Shown here piece after piece: positions 1 to 8,969 of a DNA stretch of 63,823 nucleotides. Under the pieces are notes generated by a model. It was not told the DNA's origin, did not search any database, and saw only the letters and a program-made list of their open reading frames with translations. The stretch's first letter is position 1. Every line of letters begins with the position of its first letter. The translations under genes and the position numbers were made by a program. Source of the DNA: Candidatus Borkfalkia avistercoris (GTDB lineage Bacteria; Bacillota; Clostridia; Christensenellales; Borkfalkiaceae); assembly GCA_019115995.1 (NCBI GenBank), contig DXCL01000005.1:1-63823 (forward strand), read 5' to 3'.

Positions 1-301
1 CCATATTATGCGCGCCGCATTCACCTGTTGAGACCGCAAGTATGCGGCAAATTGAGTGCGCTTTTTGAAAAGCGTGGTTTTCAAACGCGCTTTTGATTAT
101 TTAAATATTTATTCGCGCAAGGGAAATCGCAATTTTCCGCAGCGCACCCCTATTGGGCAACGCTTTGCCTTACGGAAAGGGTGAATGTCCGCGATTTATT
201 ATTATGTGTGCCCTTAAATATCGCGGACAGAGGGGAAAGCCGTTCGGGTTTCCCCTCAAATCACGGAAAAATGATTTGTCAGCACAAATCATTTTTCGTG
301 A
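1..301 (+). repeat. Structured intergenic repeat, copy 1 (centre plus direct module; left module cut by window edge)
   Basis: This gene-free stretch is full of nested inverted repeats. The right half is a module of three stems. P1 pairs 187-195 with 220-228, and its 24-nt loop contains CCCTT (211-215), which could pair with AAGGG at 177-181 as a pseudoknot. P2 at 230-257 is GAGGGGAAA...TTTCCCCTC. P3 at 261-301 begins TCACG and ends CGTGA. The centre (about 46-160) has a GGCAAATTGAGTG box, an A/T-rich hairpin and a GGAAATCGCAATTTTCC hairpin. Positions 1-30 look like the start of an inverted module truncated by the window. The same parts recur at 33838-33959 and 57153-57584. It ends 4 nt before the stop codon of the minus-strand gene. 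I know no name for it. Confidence 0.75.
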
Positions 302-305
302 ATAA

Positions 306-2135
306 TTAAAGCACCGCCCTTATATACCGCTCCACGCCTTCGAGATCGCGCATGATCATCGCGTATTCGAACTTCTGCAAGAGCTTTACGATCTCCTGCG
401 CCTGTCCCATGCCGCATTCCAAAAGAAGCATGCCGCCCTTTTTGAGCTTTTTGGGCGCCTCCTTTGCGATACGCCTGTAAAAATCCAAACCGTCCTCGCC
501 GCCGTCCAATGCGGAAAGAGGCTCGTGATCCTTCACTTCTTTTTGCAACGTGCACAGATCTCCCCTTTTTACATAGGGAGGATTGCTCACGATCACATCG
601 AATTTCCCTTTTATGCCGGAAAGCAGATCGCTTTCGACGAACGTGACCGCCGCCCCGTTCGCTTCGGCGTTCTCCCTCGCCACTGCGAGCGCGTCGGCAC
701 TTATGTCGGAGGCAAAAACGCTCACGTTTTTGCCGAGCTTTTGCGTTTCTTTTGCCACGGCGACGGCAATACACCCGCTCCCCGTGCAAAGATCGAGCAC
801 ACAGCCGCCGTCTTCCGCCGCTTTTACGGCGAATTCGGCGAGCATTTCCGTTTCGGGGCGGGGGATCAGCACGCGCGGATCCACCTTGATCTCATAACCG
901 TAAAAATTCGCGCTGCCGAGCACATACCAAAGCGGCCTGCCGCCCATACGTTCGCCCGCGAGCACGTCCAGCGCCCTTACCTCGCTCGGAACAAGCATTT
1001 TATCGGAGGAGGCAAGCTCGCTGCGGGGTACGCCCGTCTTCACGGACACGAGCCATTCGGCGTCGCTCCCGTCAATACCCTGCTCCGCAAAAATCATTTT
1101 TAACTCTTCCGCATATTTTTTGACCGACTTCGAAACGGTGAAATCCGTTTCGGGAAGAGCGGGGTCGGCGTCCATCTCGTAAACCTTTTTGAACGCGGCG
1201 ATCGCAACTTCGAGCATGTCCTCGCTCGGCTCGCGCGTCGTGAGCTTTTGCAGGGCAAAACCCGGAGCCTTGATCGGCAGTAAAATTTTGCTCTGCGACT
1301 TGGCGAGAAGCTTCAACACCTCGTACGAGATGCCCGCAACGAGGGGCAAAAAGAGTATTTTTATGCCGAATTGAGCCAAAAAACGCAATACGCGGTTGTC
1401 GATGCCGATAAAAGTATCTTTTAAAAGCCAGTTCACGACGGAAAAAACGACAATGCTGATCGCCATGACCAAAAACAGAAAGGTCGTTCCGCAGCGGTCG
1501 TGAATGCGCGAACAGGTCTTGGCGTTTTCCGGCGTAAGCTCCATGCCCTTTTCAAAACAGGTGATCGTTTTATGCTCCGCGCCGTGATACATGAATACGC
1601 GGCGTATATCCTTCATCGCCGTGATCGCGACTATATATAAAATAAAAATGACGAGGCGTATGCCGCCCTGCGCGAGATTGTAGCCGATGCCCAATTCAAG
1701 GTGATCCGGAAAGATCAGATTGGAAAGCCAAAGCGGGAGCGCGATGAACAGCCCCACCGCCAGCACCACGCCCAAAAGCGTTGCGATGAACGAAACGGCG
1801 GACATTATGTTGAGATGCAGTTTATCTTCACACCACTTTTCGAATTTGGAAGGCTCGCCCTCGTCGCCGTACACCTCTGCGCTTCGCATCAGGATCTTAG
1901 ATCCCGTAACGAGGGAGGAGACGAAATTGACGACCCCGCGCACCAAAGGGATCTTTGCAACGCGCTTCATCCCCTTTGAGGTGTTCAGGCGGCGGCTCTC
2001 CACCTGTATATTGCCTTCGGGATCTCTCACGGCAGTGGCGTACGCCGTTTTGCCGCGCATCATCACCCCTTCGAGAACCGCCTGCCCGCCTATATAAGTG
2101 CGGTTTTCCTTCTTTTCCTTGTTTTTTTTACCCAT
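306..2135 (-). CDS. prmC: Fusion of DUF1385 (YqhQ-like) membrane protein and peptide-chain-release-factor glutamine methyltransferase PrmC
   Basis: The 609-residue product joins two proteins that are normally separate neighbours in Clostridia. Residues 1 to about 318 are a DUF1385/YqhQ-like membrane protein with several hydrophobic segments (about 111-140, 157-173, 217-237, 257-275), the YHGAEHKTI box at 183-191 and the usual family ending around TTREPSEDMLEVAIAAFK. Residues about 330-609 are PrmC (HemK), which methylates the Gln of the GGQ motif in release factors. It has the SAM-binding stretch LDLCTGSGC (447-455) and catalytic NPPY (518-521). The reading frame is continuous with no internal stop. 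rpmE lies 90 nt upstream, the usual neighbour. A repeat element follows the stop codon. The fusion could be real or an artefact of a sequencing indel. Confidence 0.9.
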   Translation of the reverse strand: MGKKNKEKKENRTYIGGQAVLEGVMMRGKTAYATAVRDPEGNIQVESRRLNTSKGMKRVAKIPLVRGVVNFVSSLVTGSKILMRSAEVYGDEGEPSKFEKWCEDKLHLNIMSAVSFIATLLGVVLAVGLFIALPLWLSNLIFPDHLELGIGYNLAQGGIRLVIFILYIVAITAMKDIRRVFMYHGAEHKTITCFEKGMELTPENAKTCSRIHDRCGTTFLFLVMAISIVVFSVVNWLLKDTFIGIDNRVLRFLAQFGIKILFLPLVAGISYEVLKLLAKSQSKILLPIKAPGFALQKLTTREPSEDMLEVAIAAFKKVYEMDADPALPETDFTVSKSVKKYAEELKMIFAEQGIDGSDAEWLVSVKTGVPRSELASSDKMLVPSEVRALDVLAGERMGGRPLWYVLGSANFYGYEIKVDPRVLIPRPETEMLAEFAVKAAEDGGCVLDLCTGSGCIAVAVAKETQKLGKNVSVFASDISADALAVARENAEANGAAVTFVESDLLSGIKGKFDVIVSNPPYVKRGDLCTLQKEVKDHEPLSALDGGEDGLDFYRRIAKEAPKKLKKGGMLLLECGMGQAQEIVKLLQKFEYAMIMRDLEGVERYIRAVL

Positions 2136-2225
2136 GCAACGCTCCCGAACGGCGCAACGGCCGCCGCAATGCCCGAAAAAAGAAAATCAGCCCCAAGCAA
2201 ACACTTAGAGCTGAAAAACGCAAAA

Positions 2226-2429
2226 TCAAATTCCGTATCTTTTTTTGAACTTATCGACTCTGCCGCCTGTGTCAACGAGTTTCTGTCTGCCTGTGAAAAA
2301 GGGGTGGCATTTGCTGCAAATATCCACCTTGAGGGTATCGCCTTTTTTCGTGGTGCCCGTTTTGAACGTAGCGCCGCAAGCACAGGTAACGGTGACCTCG
2401 TGATAATCGGGATGTATATCGGTCTTCAT
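2226..2429 (-). CDS. rpmE: 50S ribosomal protein L31, zinc-binding type
   Basis: The 67-residue protein matches bacterial L31 over its whole length, from [19 protein letters not shown] to a C-terminal FKKRYGI. The zinc-binding cysteines are C16 and C18 (CAC) and the later pair in [10 protein letters not shown], so this is the zinc-containing form rather than the zinc-free paralogue. It sits on the outer face of the large subunit at the central protuberance. A GAGAGGTGAAAG ribosome-binding region precedes the ATG. It lies just upstream of the DUF1385-PrmC gene on the same strand, a common clostridial order, and is probably co-transcribed with it. Confidence 0.96.
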   Translation of the reverse strand: MKTDIHPDYHEVTVTCACGATFKTGTTKKGDTLKVDICSKCHPFFTGRQKLVDTGGRVDKFKKRYGI

Positions 2430-2633
2430 GCTTTCACCTCTCTATGCGTAATTCTTTCTTGAATGCTGATTTATTATATATTATTTTTGATGACAAGTCA
2501 AACGATATTTGCCGCCTTATGAAATTTTTTTGTGAAATCGCATAAACTCTTTAAAGCGCGTGCAATCTCGCGGAAAAGACCGCCTTTTACGGTAAGGCGC
2601 GGCCGTCTGCTCGGATTTTTGTGCGTTTTTTAC

Positions 2634-2662
2634 TTGCCAATTTTAAAAGATTGCTATATAAT
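2634..2662 (+). promoter_or_regulatory. Promoter of the alcohol-dehydrogenase-like gene
   Basis: A -35 box TTGCCA (2634-2639) and a -10 box TATAAT (2657-2662) are separated by 17 bp. They lie 31 bp before the ATG at 2693, which has a GAGGG ribosome-binding site. The rest of the 2430-2692 interval shows no gene or strong hairpin. Confidence 0.7.
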
Positions 2663-2692
2663 TGACTTTAATCAAAACTTTAAGAGGGAAGC

Positions 2693-3712
2693 ATGGAAGT
2701 TTGGAAGCTCCTTTCACCGAAGGTGCTCGCCTCGGAAGAGAGGCCCGACAGCGTGGCCTCGCCGACGCAGGCAAAGGTAAAGATCACAAAGGTTCTGCTC
2801 GCATATCCGGAGATACGCGCCTATACGGGCGCTTCGGGTATCCGCTATCCGCGCGTGCCGGGCATGTACGCCGTGGGCGTCGTAGCGGAAGCGGGCGAAG
2901 GCTGCGTGACGGCGGAAAAGAATACGCGCGTGTTCCTCGACGGAGCGGCGGCATGCGGCGAATGTTCCGAATGCCGCAAGGGTAACGGCGAAAACTGCCT
3001 TTCCCCCAAGATCGCAGGCATAGACAGAGACGGCTTTTTGCGCGACTTTATCGTGGCGGAAGAGTCCGAGCTTACCCCCCTGCCGTCTTCCGTTTCCGAC
3101 GACGCCGCGCTGTATGCAGGCATCGTTTCTCTCTGTGAAAGCATTGCCGACAAGCTCGACGTGCCCAAGGGCACGCACGTCGCCGTGATCGGCGCGGGAG
3201 AAACGGGCAATATCCTTTCGCAGCTGCTCATTTATCATCAGGCGGTACCCATTCTCATCGATTCCGACGAGGCGCGGCTCGCCGCCGCTGCGCAATGCGG
3301 CGTATACTATACGCTCAAAGCGGACGACGACCTGCTCAAAAACCTGACCGAGATCACGGGGGGAAGAATGGCGGAGGGCTGCGTATATACCTCCTTCAAC
3401 GGATTGTCGCCCGATCTGCCCTTCGAGATCACCGCTTCCCGCGGAAAGGTGATTTTCGCGGGCATGGAATTTCCCGAAATTTCCGTCCACCTGAAAAAAG
3501 CGCTCGATAAAAAGCTTTCTTTAACGAGCGTTTCCAACGACCGCGAGCGCAGCGCCGCGGCGATCAACCTCCTCGTCAACAAAGCGGTCAATCTCTCTCC
3601 TCTCATTGCAGAAGAGGCCGCCGCAGCTGATATCCCCGCGCTGTTCGCCGCAAAAGCTGAACTGCTCGACAAGGAAAAACGGGTGTCTCCCACGATCCTG
3701 AATATGATCTGA
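2693..3712 (+). CDS. Zinc-type alcohol dehydrogenase family (MDR) protein lacking the catalytic-zinc ligands
   Basis: The 339-residue protein has the MDR fold. It has an N-terminal GroES-like half with four structural-zinc cysteines (C88, C91, C94, C102) and a Rossmann nucleotide-binding half with GAGETG at 167-172. The residues that hold the catalytic zinc in alcohol and polyol dehydrogenases are missing. The expected Cys falls at A37, and the usual GHE is GMY (57-59). It may therefore use another chemistry, or bind substrate without zinc. The start follows a GAGGG ribosome-binding site and a clear promoter. A terminator hairpin follows at 3716-3740. It is monocistronic, and the neighbours give no hint about substrate. 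Confidence 0.8.
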   Translation: MEVWKLLSPKVLASEERPDSVASPTQAKVKITKVLLAYPEIRAYTGASGIRYPRVPGMYAVGVVAEAGEGCVTAEKNTRVFLDGAAACGECSECRKGNGENCLSPKIAGIDRDGFLRDFIVAEESELTPLPSSVSDDAALYAGIVSLCESIADKLDVPKGTHVAVIGAGETGNILSQLLIYHQAVPILIDSDEARLAAAAQCGVYYTLKADDDLLKNLTEITGGRMAEGCVYTSFNGLSPDLPFEITASRGKVIFAGMEFPEISVHLKKALDKKLSLTSVSNDRERSAAAINLLVNKAVNLSPLIAEEAAAADIPALFAAKAELLDKEKRVSPTILNMI

Positions 3713-3715
3713 GAA

Positions 3716-3740
3716 GCGCCGCAATAATTGCGGCGCCTCT
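3716..3740 (+). terminator. Intrinsic terminator after the MDR gene
   Basis: The inverted repeat GCGCCGCAATAATTGCGGCGC (3716-3736) is followed by CTCTTTTG. It lies 4 nt after the stop codon. Confidence 0.8.
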
Positions 3741-3769
3741 TTTGTTTCTCGTTCTATCGGTAAAATCTC

Positions 3770-5317
3770 ATGCGAAAATTTTTCAAGCTCCTCACAAGTA
3801 AATTTTTTATTGTGGCGTTCCTGCTCCTTTTGGAGCTCGCCATCGTTCCCGCGATGCTGATATGGCTCTCCATGCAGTTCCCGACGGTCGGTACGTATGT
3901 AAGCATCGTTTTCGCGGTGATCGACGTAATACTCGTTTTATATATCATCAACTCCGAGATCAATGCGGAGTATAAAATCGCGTGGATCGTGCCCATACTG
4001 CTCATTCCGCCCGTCGGCGCGTGTCTGTATCTCATTTTCAGACGGCGCAAAAAGCCGCGCAGGGCGTTGCAGCGGCGGCTGATGCACGAACTGCCCGAGA
4101 TCATGAAGCTTTACGAGCGCCAGACCGCGGCCGACTGCCGCTTTTTAGAGCTGGGCGACTTTGCCGCGCAGTGCGCGGAATTTGTGCGCAAGGAGAGCGC
4201 GCTACCCGCTACCGACTGTTACGAATATAAATACTTTTCTTCGGGAGAGGAATACGGTAAGCAGCTGGAAAAGGAGCTCGCCGCGGCGAAGGAATATATT
4301 TTTTTGGAATACTTCATCTTTTCGGAGGGGAAATTTTGGGATCGCGTGCACAAGATCCTCAAAGAAAAGGCTGACGCAGGCGTAGACGTGCGCATCATTT
4401 ACGACGACATCGGCTCCCTGCTCGGCATTCCGGAAGATTTTGACGCGCGCCTCGAAAAGGAGGGCATACGCTGCCTTTGCTTCAACCGTTTTCGCCCCGT
4501 CCTCGACGTGGCGCAGAACAACCGCACGCACCGCAAGATCGCCGTCATCGACGGCGTTACCGCCTTCACGGGCGGCATCAACATCGCGGACGAATATACC
4601 AACGAGATCACCCTGCACGGGCACTGGAAGGATACGGGCGTAATGGTGCGCGGGAGAGCGGCGCAGAGCTTTACCGCGATGTTTTTACAGCTTTGGGAGC
4701 TGAAAAACTCGCAGGACGACACCAAGGAAGAAAATTACGACAAATATGTAACGACATGCCCGGAAGGAAAATACGCCTGCCTTCCTTTTTCCGATTCCCC
4801 TTTTGCGGGAGGGCATAATATCTGCGAATCGCTGTATATAAAGACCATTTATAACGCGAAAAAATACGTATACATCAACACGCCCTACCTCATCATCGAC
4901 GACGAAATGAAAAAGGCGCTCATCACTGCGGCGCGCTCGGGCGTAGACGTGCGCATCACCGTGCCGTTCATTCCTGATAAGAAATACGTATACGCCGTAA
5001 CGAGGGCATTTTATACGCCGCTCATCAAAGAAGGCATACGCATTTACCGCTATACGCCCGGATTTATCCACGCAAAGAGCATCGTAAGCGACGGAAAGGT
5101 ATGCATCATCGGCTCTTCCAACATGGACTTTCGCAGCTTTTACCTGCATTGCGAATGCAATATCATGTTTTTTGACAAAGAGGTGGCGGACGACCTTTAC
5201 GAAGATTATCTGCACGTTTGCACGCAGAGCGAGCTTATGACGGAGCAAAACAGCAAGAGCAGCTTGCTCAGAAGGATCTACCGCTCCGTGCTCCGCTTTT
5301 TTGCCCCCCTTATGTGA
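3770..5317 (+). CDS. cls: Cardiolipin synthase (phospholipase D family)
   Basis: The 515-residue protein condenses two phosphatidylglycerol molecules to cardiolipin at the membrane. It has two or three N-terminal hydrophobic segments (about 11-35, 42-61, 68-90) and two HxKxxxxD phospholipase-D motifs. The first is H254/K256/D261 (HRKIAVIDG), followed by a TGGIN stretch. The second is H434/K436/D441 (HAKSIVSDG), followed by GSSNMD. Length and architecture are those of ClsA-type synthases. The ribosome-binding site before the ATG at 3770 is weak, but the ATG gives the expected N-terminus. It is followed after 45 nt by a HAD phosphatase on the same strand. Confidence 0.94.
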   Translation: MRKFFKLLTSKFFIVAFLLLLELAIVPAMLIWLSMQFPTVGTYVSIVFAVIDVILVLYIINSEINAEYKIAWIVPILLIPPVGACLYLIFRRRKKPRRALQRRLMHELPEIMKLYERQTAADCRFLELGDFAAQCAEFVRKESALPATDCYEYKYFSSGEEYGKQLEKELAAAKEYIFLEYFIFSEGKFWDRVHKILKEKADAGVDVRIIYDDIGSLLGIPEDFDARLEKEGIRCLCFNRFRPVLDVAQNNRTHRKIAVIDGVTAFTGGINIADEYTNEITLHGHWKDTGVMVRGRAAQSFTAMFLQLWELKNSQDDTKEENYDKYVTTCPEGKYACLPFSDSPFAGGHNICESLYIKTIYNAKKYVYINTPYLIIDDEMKKALITAARSGVDVRITVPFIPDKKYVYAVTRAFYTPLIKEGIRIYRYTPGFIHAKSIVSDGKVCIIGSSNMDFRSFYLHCECNIMFFDKEVADDLYEDYLHVCTQSELMTEQNSKSSLLRRIYRSVLRFFAPLM

Positions 5318-5362
5318 AGAACGCGCGTTTTCCGCGCATAAAAAACACCAGCGAGGACATAC

Positions 5363-6178
5363 ATGATCAGACTTGCCGTAAGCGATCTTGACGGAACCCT
5401 GCTCGACTCTTCCGGGAACCTGCCGAAAGAGATCTTTCCTCTTATCGAGGAGCTGTACGAAAAAGGCATTTATTTTTGCGCCGCCAGCGGAAGGCAGCTC
5501 GTTTCTCTGGAAAAGCTATTCGCGCCCGTGCGTGACAAAATCATTTTTATCGCCGAAAACGGAGCGATTTGCGCATTCCGCGGCGAGATATTCTTCTGCA
5601 AACTGCTGAGCCCCGAAAAGACGCGCGCCGCCCTCGCGCAGATCGAAGCGATCCGAGACGGCAGCGTTTATCCCCTCCTCTGCACCCCCGACTGCGCTTA
5701 CTACCAGGACGACGTACAACCCTTCGTTTCCTATGTGGAGGCGTCTTATCTCAACACCGCGCACAGGCTCTTTTCCGATATACTTAAAAAGACGGGCGTC
5801 TGCAAGATCGCCGTATACGACGCGAGGGGCCCGGAAAACAACAGCATGAAAATACTGCCGCAAAAGCTGGAAGGACTGCGCGTGATACAGTCGGGCGCGG
5901 ACTGGCTCGACATTTCCGCCGAGGGCGTAAACAAGGGCGTGGCACTCGGCTTTGTGCAAAAAAAATTCGGCTTTCTCCGTTCGGAATGCGCGGCGTTCGG
6001 CGATCATATGAACGATTATGAGATGCTGCTCGCCTGCGAACATTCCTACGTTACCGAAAACGCCTTCGACGGGCTGAAAAAGCTGATCGGAAAAACGATC
6101 CCATCCAACGACGACGGCGGCGTTTTGCACGCATTGAAAAAAATACTCTCCAACGCCTTCTCGAAAAAGAAAAAGTGA
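5363..6178 (+). CDS. HAD-superfamily phosphatase, Cof type
   Basis: The 271-residue protein is a Cof/YidA-like sugar-phosphate or cofactor phosphatase. Motif I is DLDGTLLDSSG (nucleophile D8, acid D10), and motif IV is GDHMNDYEML near residue 212, which binds magnesium. A C2B-type cap domain lies between them. The family removes phosphate from small phosphorylated metabolites, and the exact substrate cannot be read from sequence. The start has GAGG 9 nt upstream. The C-terminus ends in a lysine run (SKKKK). It is probably read with cls. Confidence 0.9.
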   Translation: MIRLAVSDLDGTLLDSSGNLPKEIFPLIEELYEKGIYFCAASGRQLVSLEKLFAPVRDKIIFIAENGAICAFRGEIFFCKLLSPEKTRAALAQIEAIRDGSVYPLLCTPDCAYYQDDVQPFVSYVEASYLNTAHRLFSDILKKTGVCKIAVYDARGPENNSMKILPQKLEGLRVIQSGADWLDISAEGVNKGVALGFVQKKFGFLRSECAAFGDHMNDYEMLLACEHSYVTENAFDGLKKLIGKTIPSNDDGGVLHALKKILSNAFSKKKK

Positions 6179-6306
6179 CCGAGGCAACCGCCAAAGCCCG
6201 CGGCAAAAACATCTTTGGCGGCAGTCTGAACGCGTCGATTCGGGCGTCGCGTTCGGTAAAGCGCTTCCGGCGCGGATCTGATTTTTGATAAACAAGACAA
6301 ATACGC

Positions 6307-6344
6307 AAAACTCCGTTTTCGCCATACGGCGAAAACGGAGTTTT
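6307..6344. terminator. Bidirectional terminator
   Basis: A perfect 17-bp inverted repeat with a 4-nt loop (AAAACTCCGTTTTCGCC...GGCGAAAACGGAGTTTT) lies between two converging genes. It has A-rich and T-rich flanks suitable for termination in both directions. The 128 nt before it (6179-6306) hold nothing I recognise. Confidence 0.85.
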
Positions 6345-6347
6345 CTG

Positions 6348-6911
6348 TTAAAGATATTTTTTGAGCATATCGGCGAAGATCACGCCCATCATCACGTGCC
6401 CGAAATCAGACGGGTGCAGCACGTCCGCTTTGAGGTAATAGTCTTTGCCGACCAACGCGTGCCCGTCCAGCAAGACCGCGTTTGCGTGCTTTGCGGCATG
6501 CTCAGAGATCACCTTGCGCGTATTGGCAAATTTAACGCTGTAATCTTTGGCGGTACTGCTTACGTCGGCAAAGCCCTTGACGGGGCTCATCAAAAAGACC
6601 TTTTTGTCTGAAAAGCGGGTGCAGAATGCGTCGATCAGCGGCCCCACGCGCTCCTCTATGGCAAAGAGCGGGCGCGTGGCGATGTTGGTGCCGAGTTCGA
6701 GATAGACGGCGTCAAAGCGCTCGGTCAAAAAATATTCGAGCATATCCTTTTCGCAAAAGCAGCCGCTGCCGATCCCCTTATAATATTTTGCCAGCCGCTC
6801 TACGCCCCTGCCCATATCTCCCACGGGGTCGTCTTTGCCCGATATGAGCAAAACGGGCAGATCCGCGGGCGCATCTTTATTCTTTCGTCCCTTTCGCTTT
6901 TTTGACAGCAA
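6348..6911 (-). pseudogene. Chimeric remnant: alpha/beta-hydrolase piece joined to an SGNH-hydrolase C-terminal part
   Basis: Residues about 18-45 (LPVLLISGKDDPVGDMGRGV and on) match the region near the catalytic Asp of clostridial lysophospholipase-like alpha/beta hydrolases. From about residue 50 the protein instead resembles the second half of an SGNH/GDSL esterase, with LELGTNI as block III and D-x-LHPSDFGH as the C-terminal Asp/His block. The N-terminal GDS block with the nucleophile Ser is absent, so neither enzyme is complete. The join is near 6762-6776. The ORF start overlaps the 3' end of the surface-protein gene by 35 nt. I read it as a deletion product between two hydrolase genes, though expression as a small protein cannot be excluded. 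Confidence 0.6.
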
Positions 6912-8589
6912 AATATACGCCGACCGCGATCGCCACGGCTGCCAAGACCGCCCCGATCGAAATGGCTGCGATCTCCCAACCTTTCAAACCGCCGCCGTTA
7001 TCTTGCGAGGCGCCTCCTGCCGCCGAAGCAACCGCAACGGAAACGGAGGCGCTTTTTTCGGGATCCCACGCAGAGGTCGCCGTTACGGTAATATGCTCCG
7101 CCGTTTCGTCTGCACCGACGGTAAGCAAACCGTTCTGATCGATTTTTGTATTTGCGCTGGTCGCTCCGGAAATTTTCCATGCGACCGATGTATCGAAATC
7201 ACCGTTTCCCTGCAACTGAGCGCTAAACTGCAATGTTTTTCCCTTCTCTACGGTCGCAGAAGAGGGTAACACCGTAACGGACAACACCTCGGTTCTTGCA
7301 AATTTCAGGTATTTATATGCGCCGAAGCTGTCTTCATTGTAATCAGACTCGTTTTTCCCTTCGGTATCCGACGCCGCAAATATTTTTATTTTTTCCGCGC
7401 AAACGGGGGCCGCAATGCAATCTACCGCGCCGGTGCTGCCGTAAGCGGAGAGCGCTCCTCCTCCAACAAAAATGCTCCCCTCCGTACTGACGCCGAAAGC
7501 CGATCCGTTCCCGTCTTCATTCACTGCGCCGGAAATAACGCTGCCGCCTTGGATATCGACGTTACGGTCGGCATAGATCCCGATCGAGAGCATATCTCCG
7601 CTGCCTTCCGCATAAGCTTCGACTTCGCCGCCCGTTACTACGACGTCCGCTTGTTCGCCCTGTGCATAGACGCCGATGTTCGGCACCAAAACTTCCGTTT
7701 CTCCTCCATAGAAAAAGACGTTGCCGCCTTTTGCGTCTTTGTTCACCGCCTGGATGCCGGAAGTCGAAGAATTTTTATAACTTGAAACATAAAGTTTTGC
7801 GTCCCCGCCGACCTTTATATCTCCTCTTTTCGCATAAACGCCGCCCCATCTGAATTCTTCCGCTCGGACATTCCCTCCTGAAATCTCCACATCGCCGTTG
7901 ACGGAATAAATACCGTAGGCCTGCCCGTACGTCTGAATCTTTCCGCCGAGTATTTTTACGTTGTTTATGACCATCAGACACCCTTCCCCGGAAGCGCTGC
8001 CTGCGTTCAGAGAGATCGTTCCGCTTTCCAAAACAAAATTGCCGCTCTTTGCGTATTCCTCTTCATTGCCTGAAAGATCGTTGTCGGAACGGACGTGAAA
8101 AGGTATAACGTTTCTATTTTTATCAGACGCATTCTCGCGGTCTATCGTAAGCGTACCGTCGCCGGAAACGACTACGTTCGAATCGTAGAACAGCAAGGGG
8201 TTGTTGTTCGATTGGCTGCGAAGATACACGCGATTGTCGCCTTTCAGAATGAGTTTCACGTCTCCCGTCGCCGCGACTGCCGCATACGCCCAATGCGGCG
8301 GCAAATAATTTACTTTCGTTCCCGAGTGTATCTCCGCATTTTCAAGAACGATCTCCGCGGTGCCGTCCGTTTGAGCGGGAATATATGTAACGCTCCCTTC
8401 TCCGGCCTTATAGACCGTGGTTTCCTCCGGAGCGGCATTTATAAAATCCACGCCGCTTTGGGTGATATTCGCTCCCTCCGCTGCGGCATATGCGGTTTTC
8501 TGCCCTTTACTGAAAAAAGCGCAAAAAACGCACAGCAACAAAATCGAAGCAGCCGCCAAAATTGTAAAAGTTAGTTTTTTCGAGTTCAT
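6877..8589 (-). CDS. Cell-surface protein with beta-helix carbohydrate-binding-like region, Ig-like domain and C-terminal membrane anchor
   Basis: The 570-residue protein starts at the ATG at 8589, which gives a proper signal peptide (MNSKKLTFTILAAASILLLC... with cleavage near AYAAAEG). An AAGGA box lies upstream, and the longer ORF would bury the signal. The body has repeated short strands such as VEISGGNV, IKVGGDAKLY and VVVTGGEVEAYAEGSG, typical of right-handed beta-helices of the Cthe_2159/DUF4353-like carbohydrate-binding group. A bacterial Ig-like (Big_2) domain follows (VTVLPSSATVEKGKTLQFSA), then a Gly-rich linker, a transmembrane helix and a basic tail. It is probably displayed on the outside of the membrane. 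The ligand is unknown. Confidence 0.8.
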   Translation of the reverse strand: MNSKKLTFTILAAASILLLCVFCAFFSKGQKTAYAAAEGANITQSGVDFINAAPEETTVYKAGEGSVTYIPAQTDGTAEIVLENAEIHSGTKVNYLPPHWAYAAVAATGDVKLILKGDNRVYLRSQSNNNPLLFYDSNVVVSGDGTLTIDRENASDKNRNVIPFHVRSDNDLSGNEEEYAKSGNFVLESGTISLNAGSASGEGCLMVINNVKILGGKIQTYGQAYGIYSVNGDVEISGGNVRAEEFRWGGVYAKRGDIKVGGDAKLYVSSYKNSSTSGIQAVNKDAKGGNVFFYGGETEVLVPNIGVYAQGEQADVVVTGGEVEAYAEGSGDMLSIGIYADRNVDIQGGSVISGAVNEDGNGSAFGVSTEGSIFVGGGALSAYGSTGAVDCIAAPVCAEKIKIFAASDTEGKNESDYNEDSFGAYKYLKFARTEVLSVTVLPSSATVEKGKTLQFSAQLQGNGDFDTSVAWKISGATSANTKIDQNGLLTVGADETAEHITVTATSAWDPEKSASVSVAVASAAGGASQDNGGGLKGWEIAAISIGAVLAAVAIAVGVYFAVKKAKGTKE

Positions 8590-8785
8590 AAAATTGATTT
8601 TCCTTAAAAAATTTTCTGATGAATCCGTATAATCAAGACGCAGCGATTCCTTTTTCCGCCCCGGCAAAAACTCCGACGAAGCGTTAAAATCAGCGGCTCT
8701 TTTATCCGAAAACAAATGCTCTGTTTTTTGCCGAAAGATGAACTTACCGTTCCTTTTGCATTAAAACAGTGCGCGATGTTTTCTT

Positions 8786-8814
8786 AGTTTATAATAAAGA
8801 AAGCGGAAAGTCAA
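8786..8814 (-). promoter_or_regulatory. Promoter of the surface-protein gene
   Basis: On the minus strand TTGACT (8814-8809) and TAAACT (8791-8786) are separated by 17 bp. They lie about 195 nt before the ATG, leaving a long 5' leader. Confidence 0.65.
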
Positions 8815-8969
8815 GTATAAAAAACTATATTTGCTTTTAAAACGACCTTCTCCGCCGTTTCCGCCCGTAAAACTTCGCAGCACTTTCAGCTTTACTGAAT
8901 AAACGGCTCAAAAAAAGAACGGCCTCACGCATCGCTCTTCCCCCCGTCAAGCACAAGCCCTGCAAAGTC

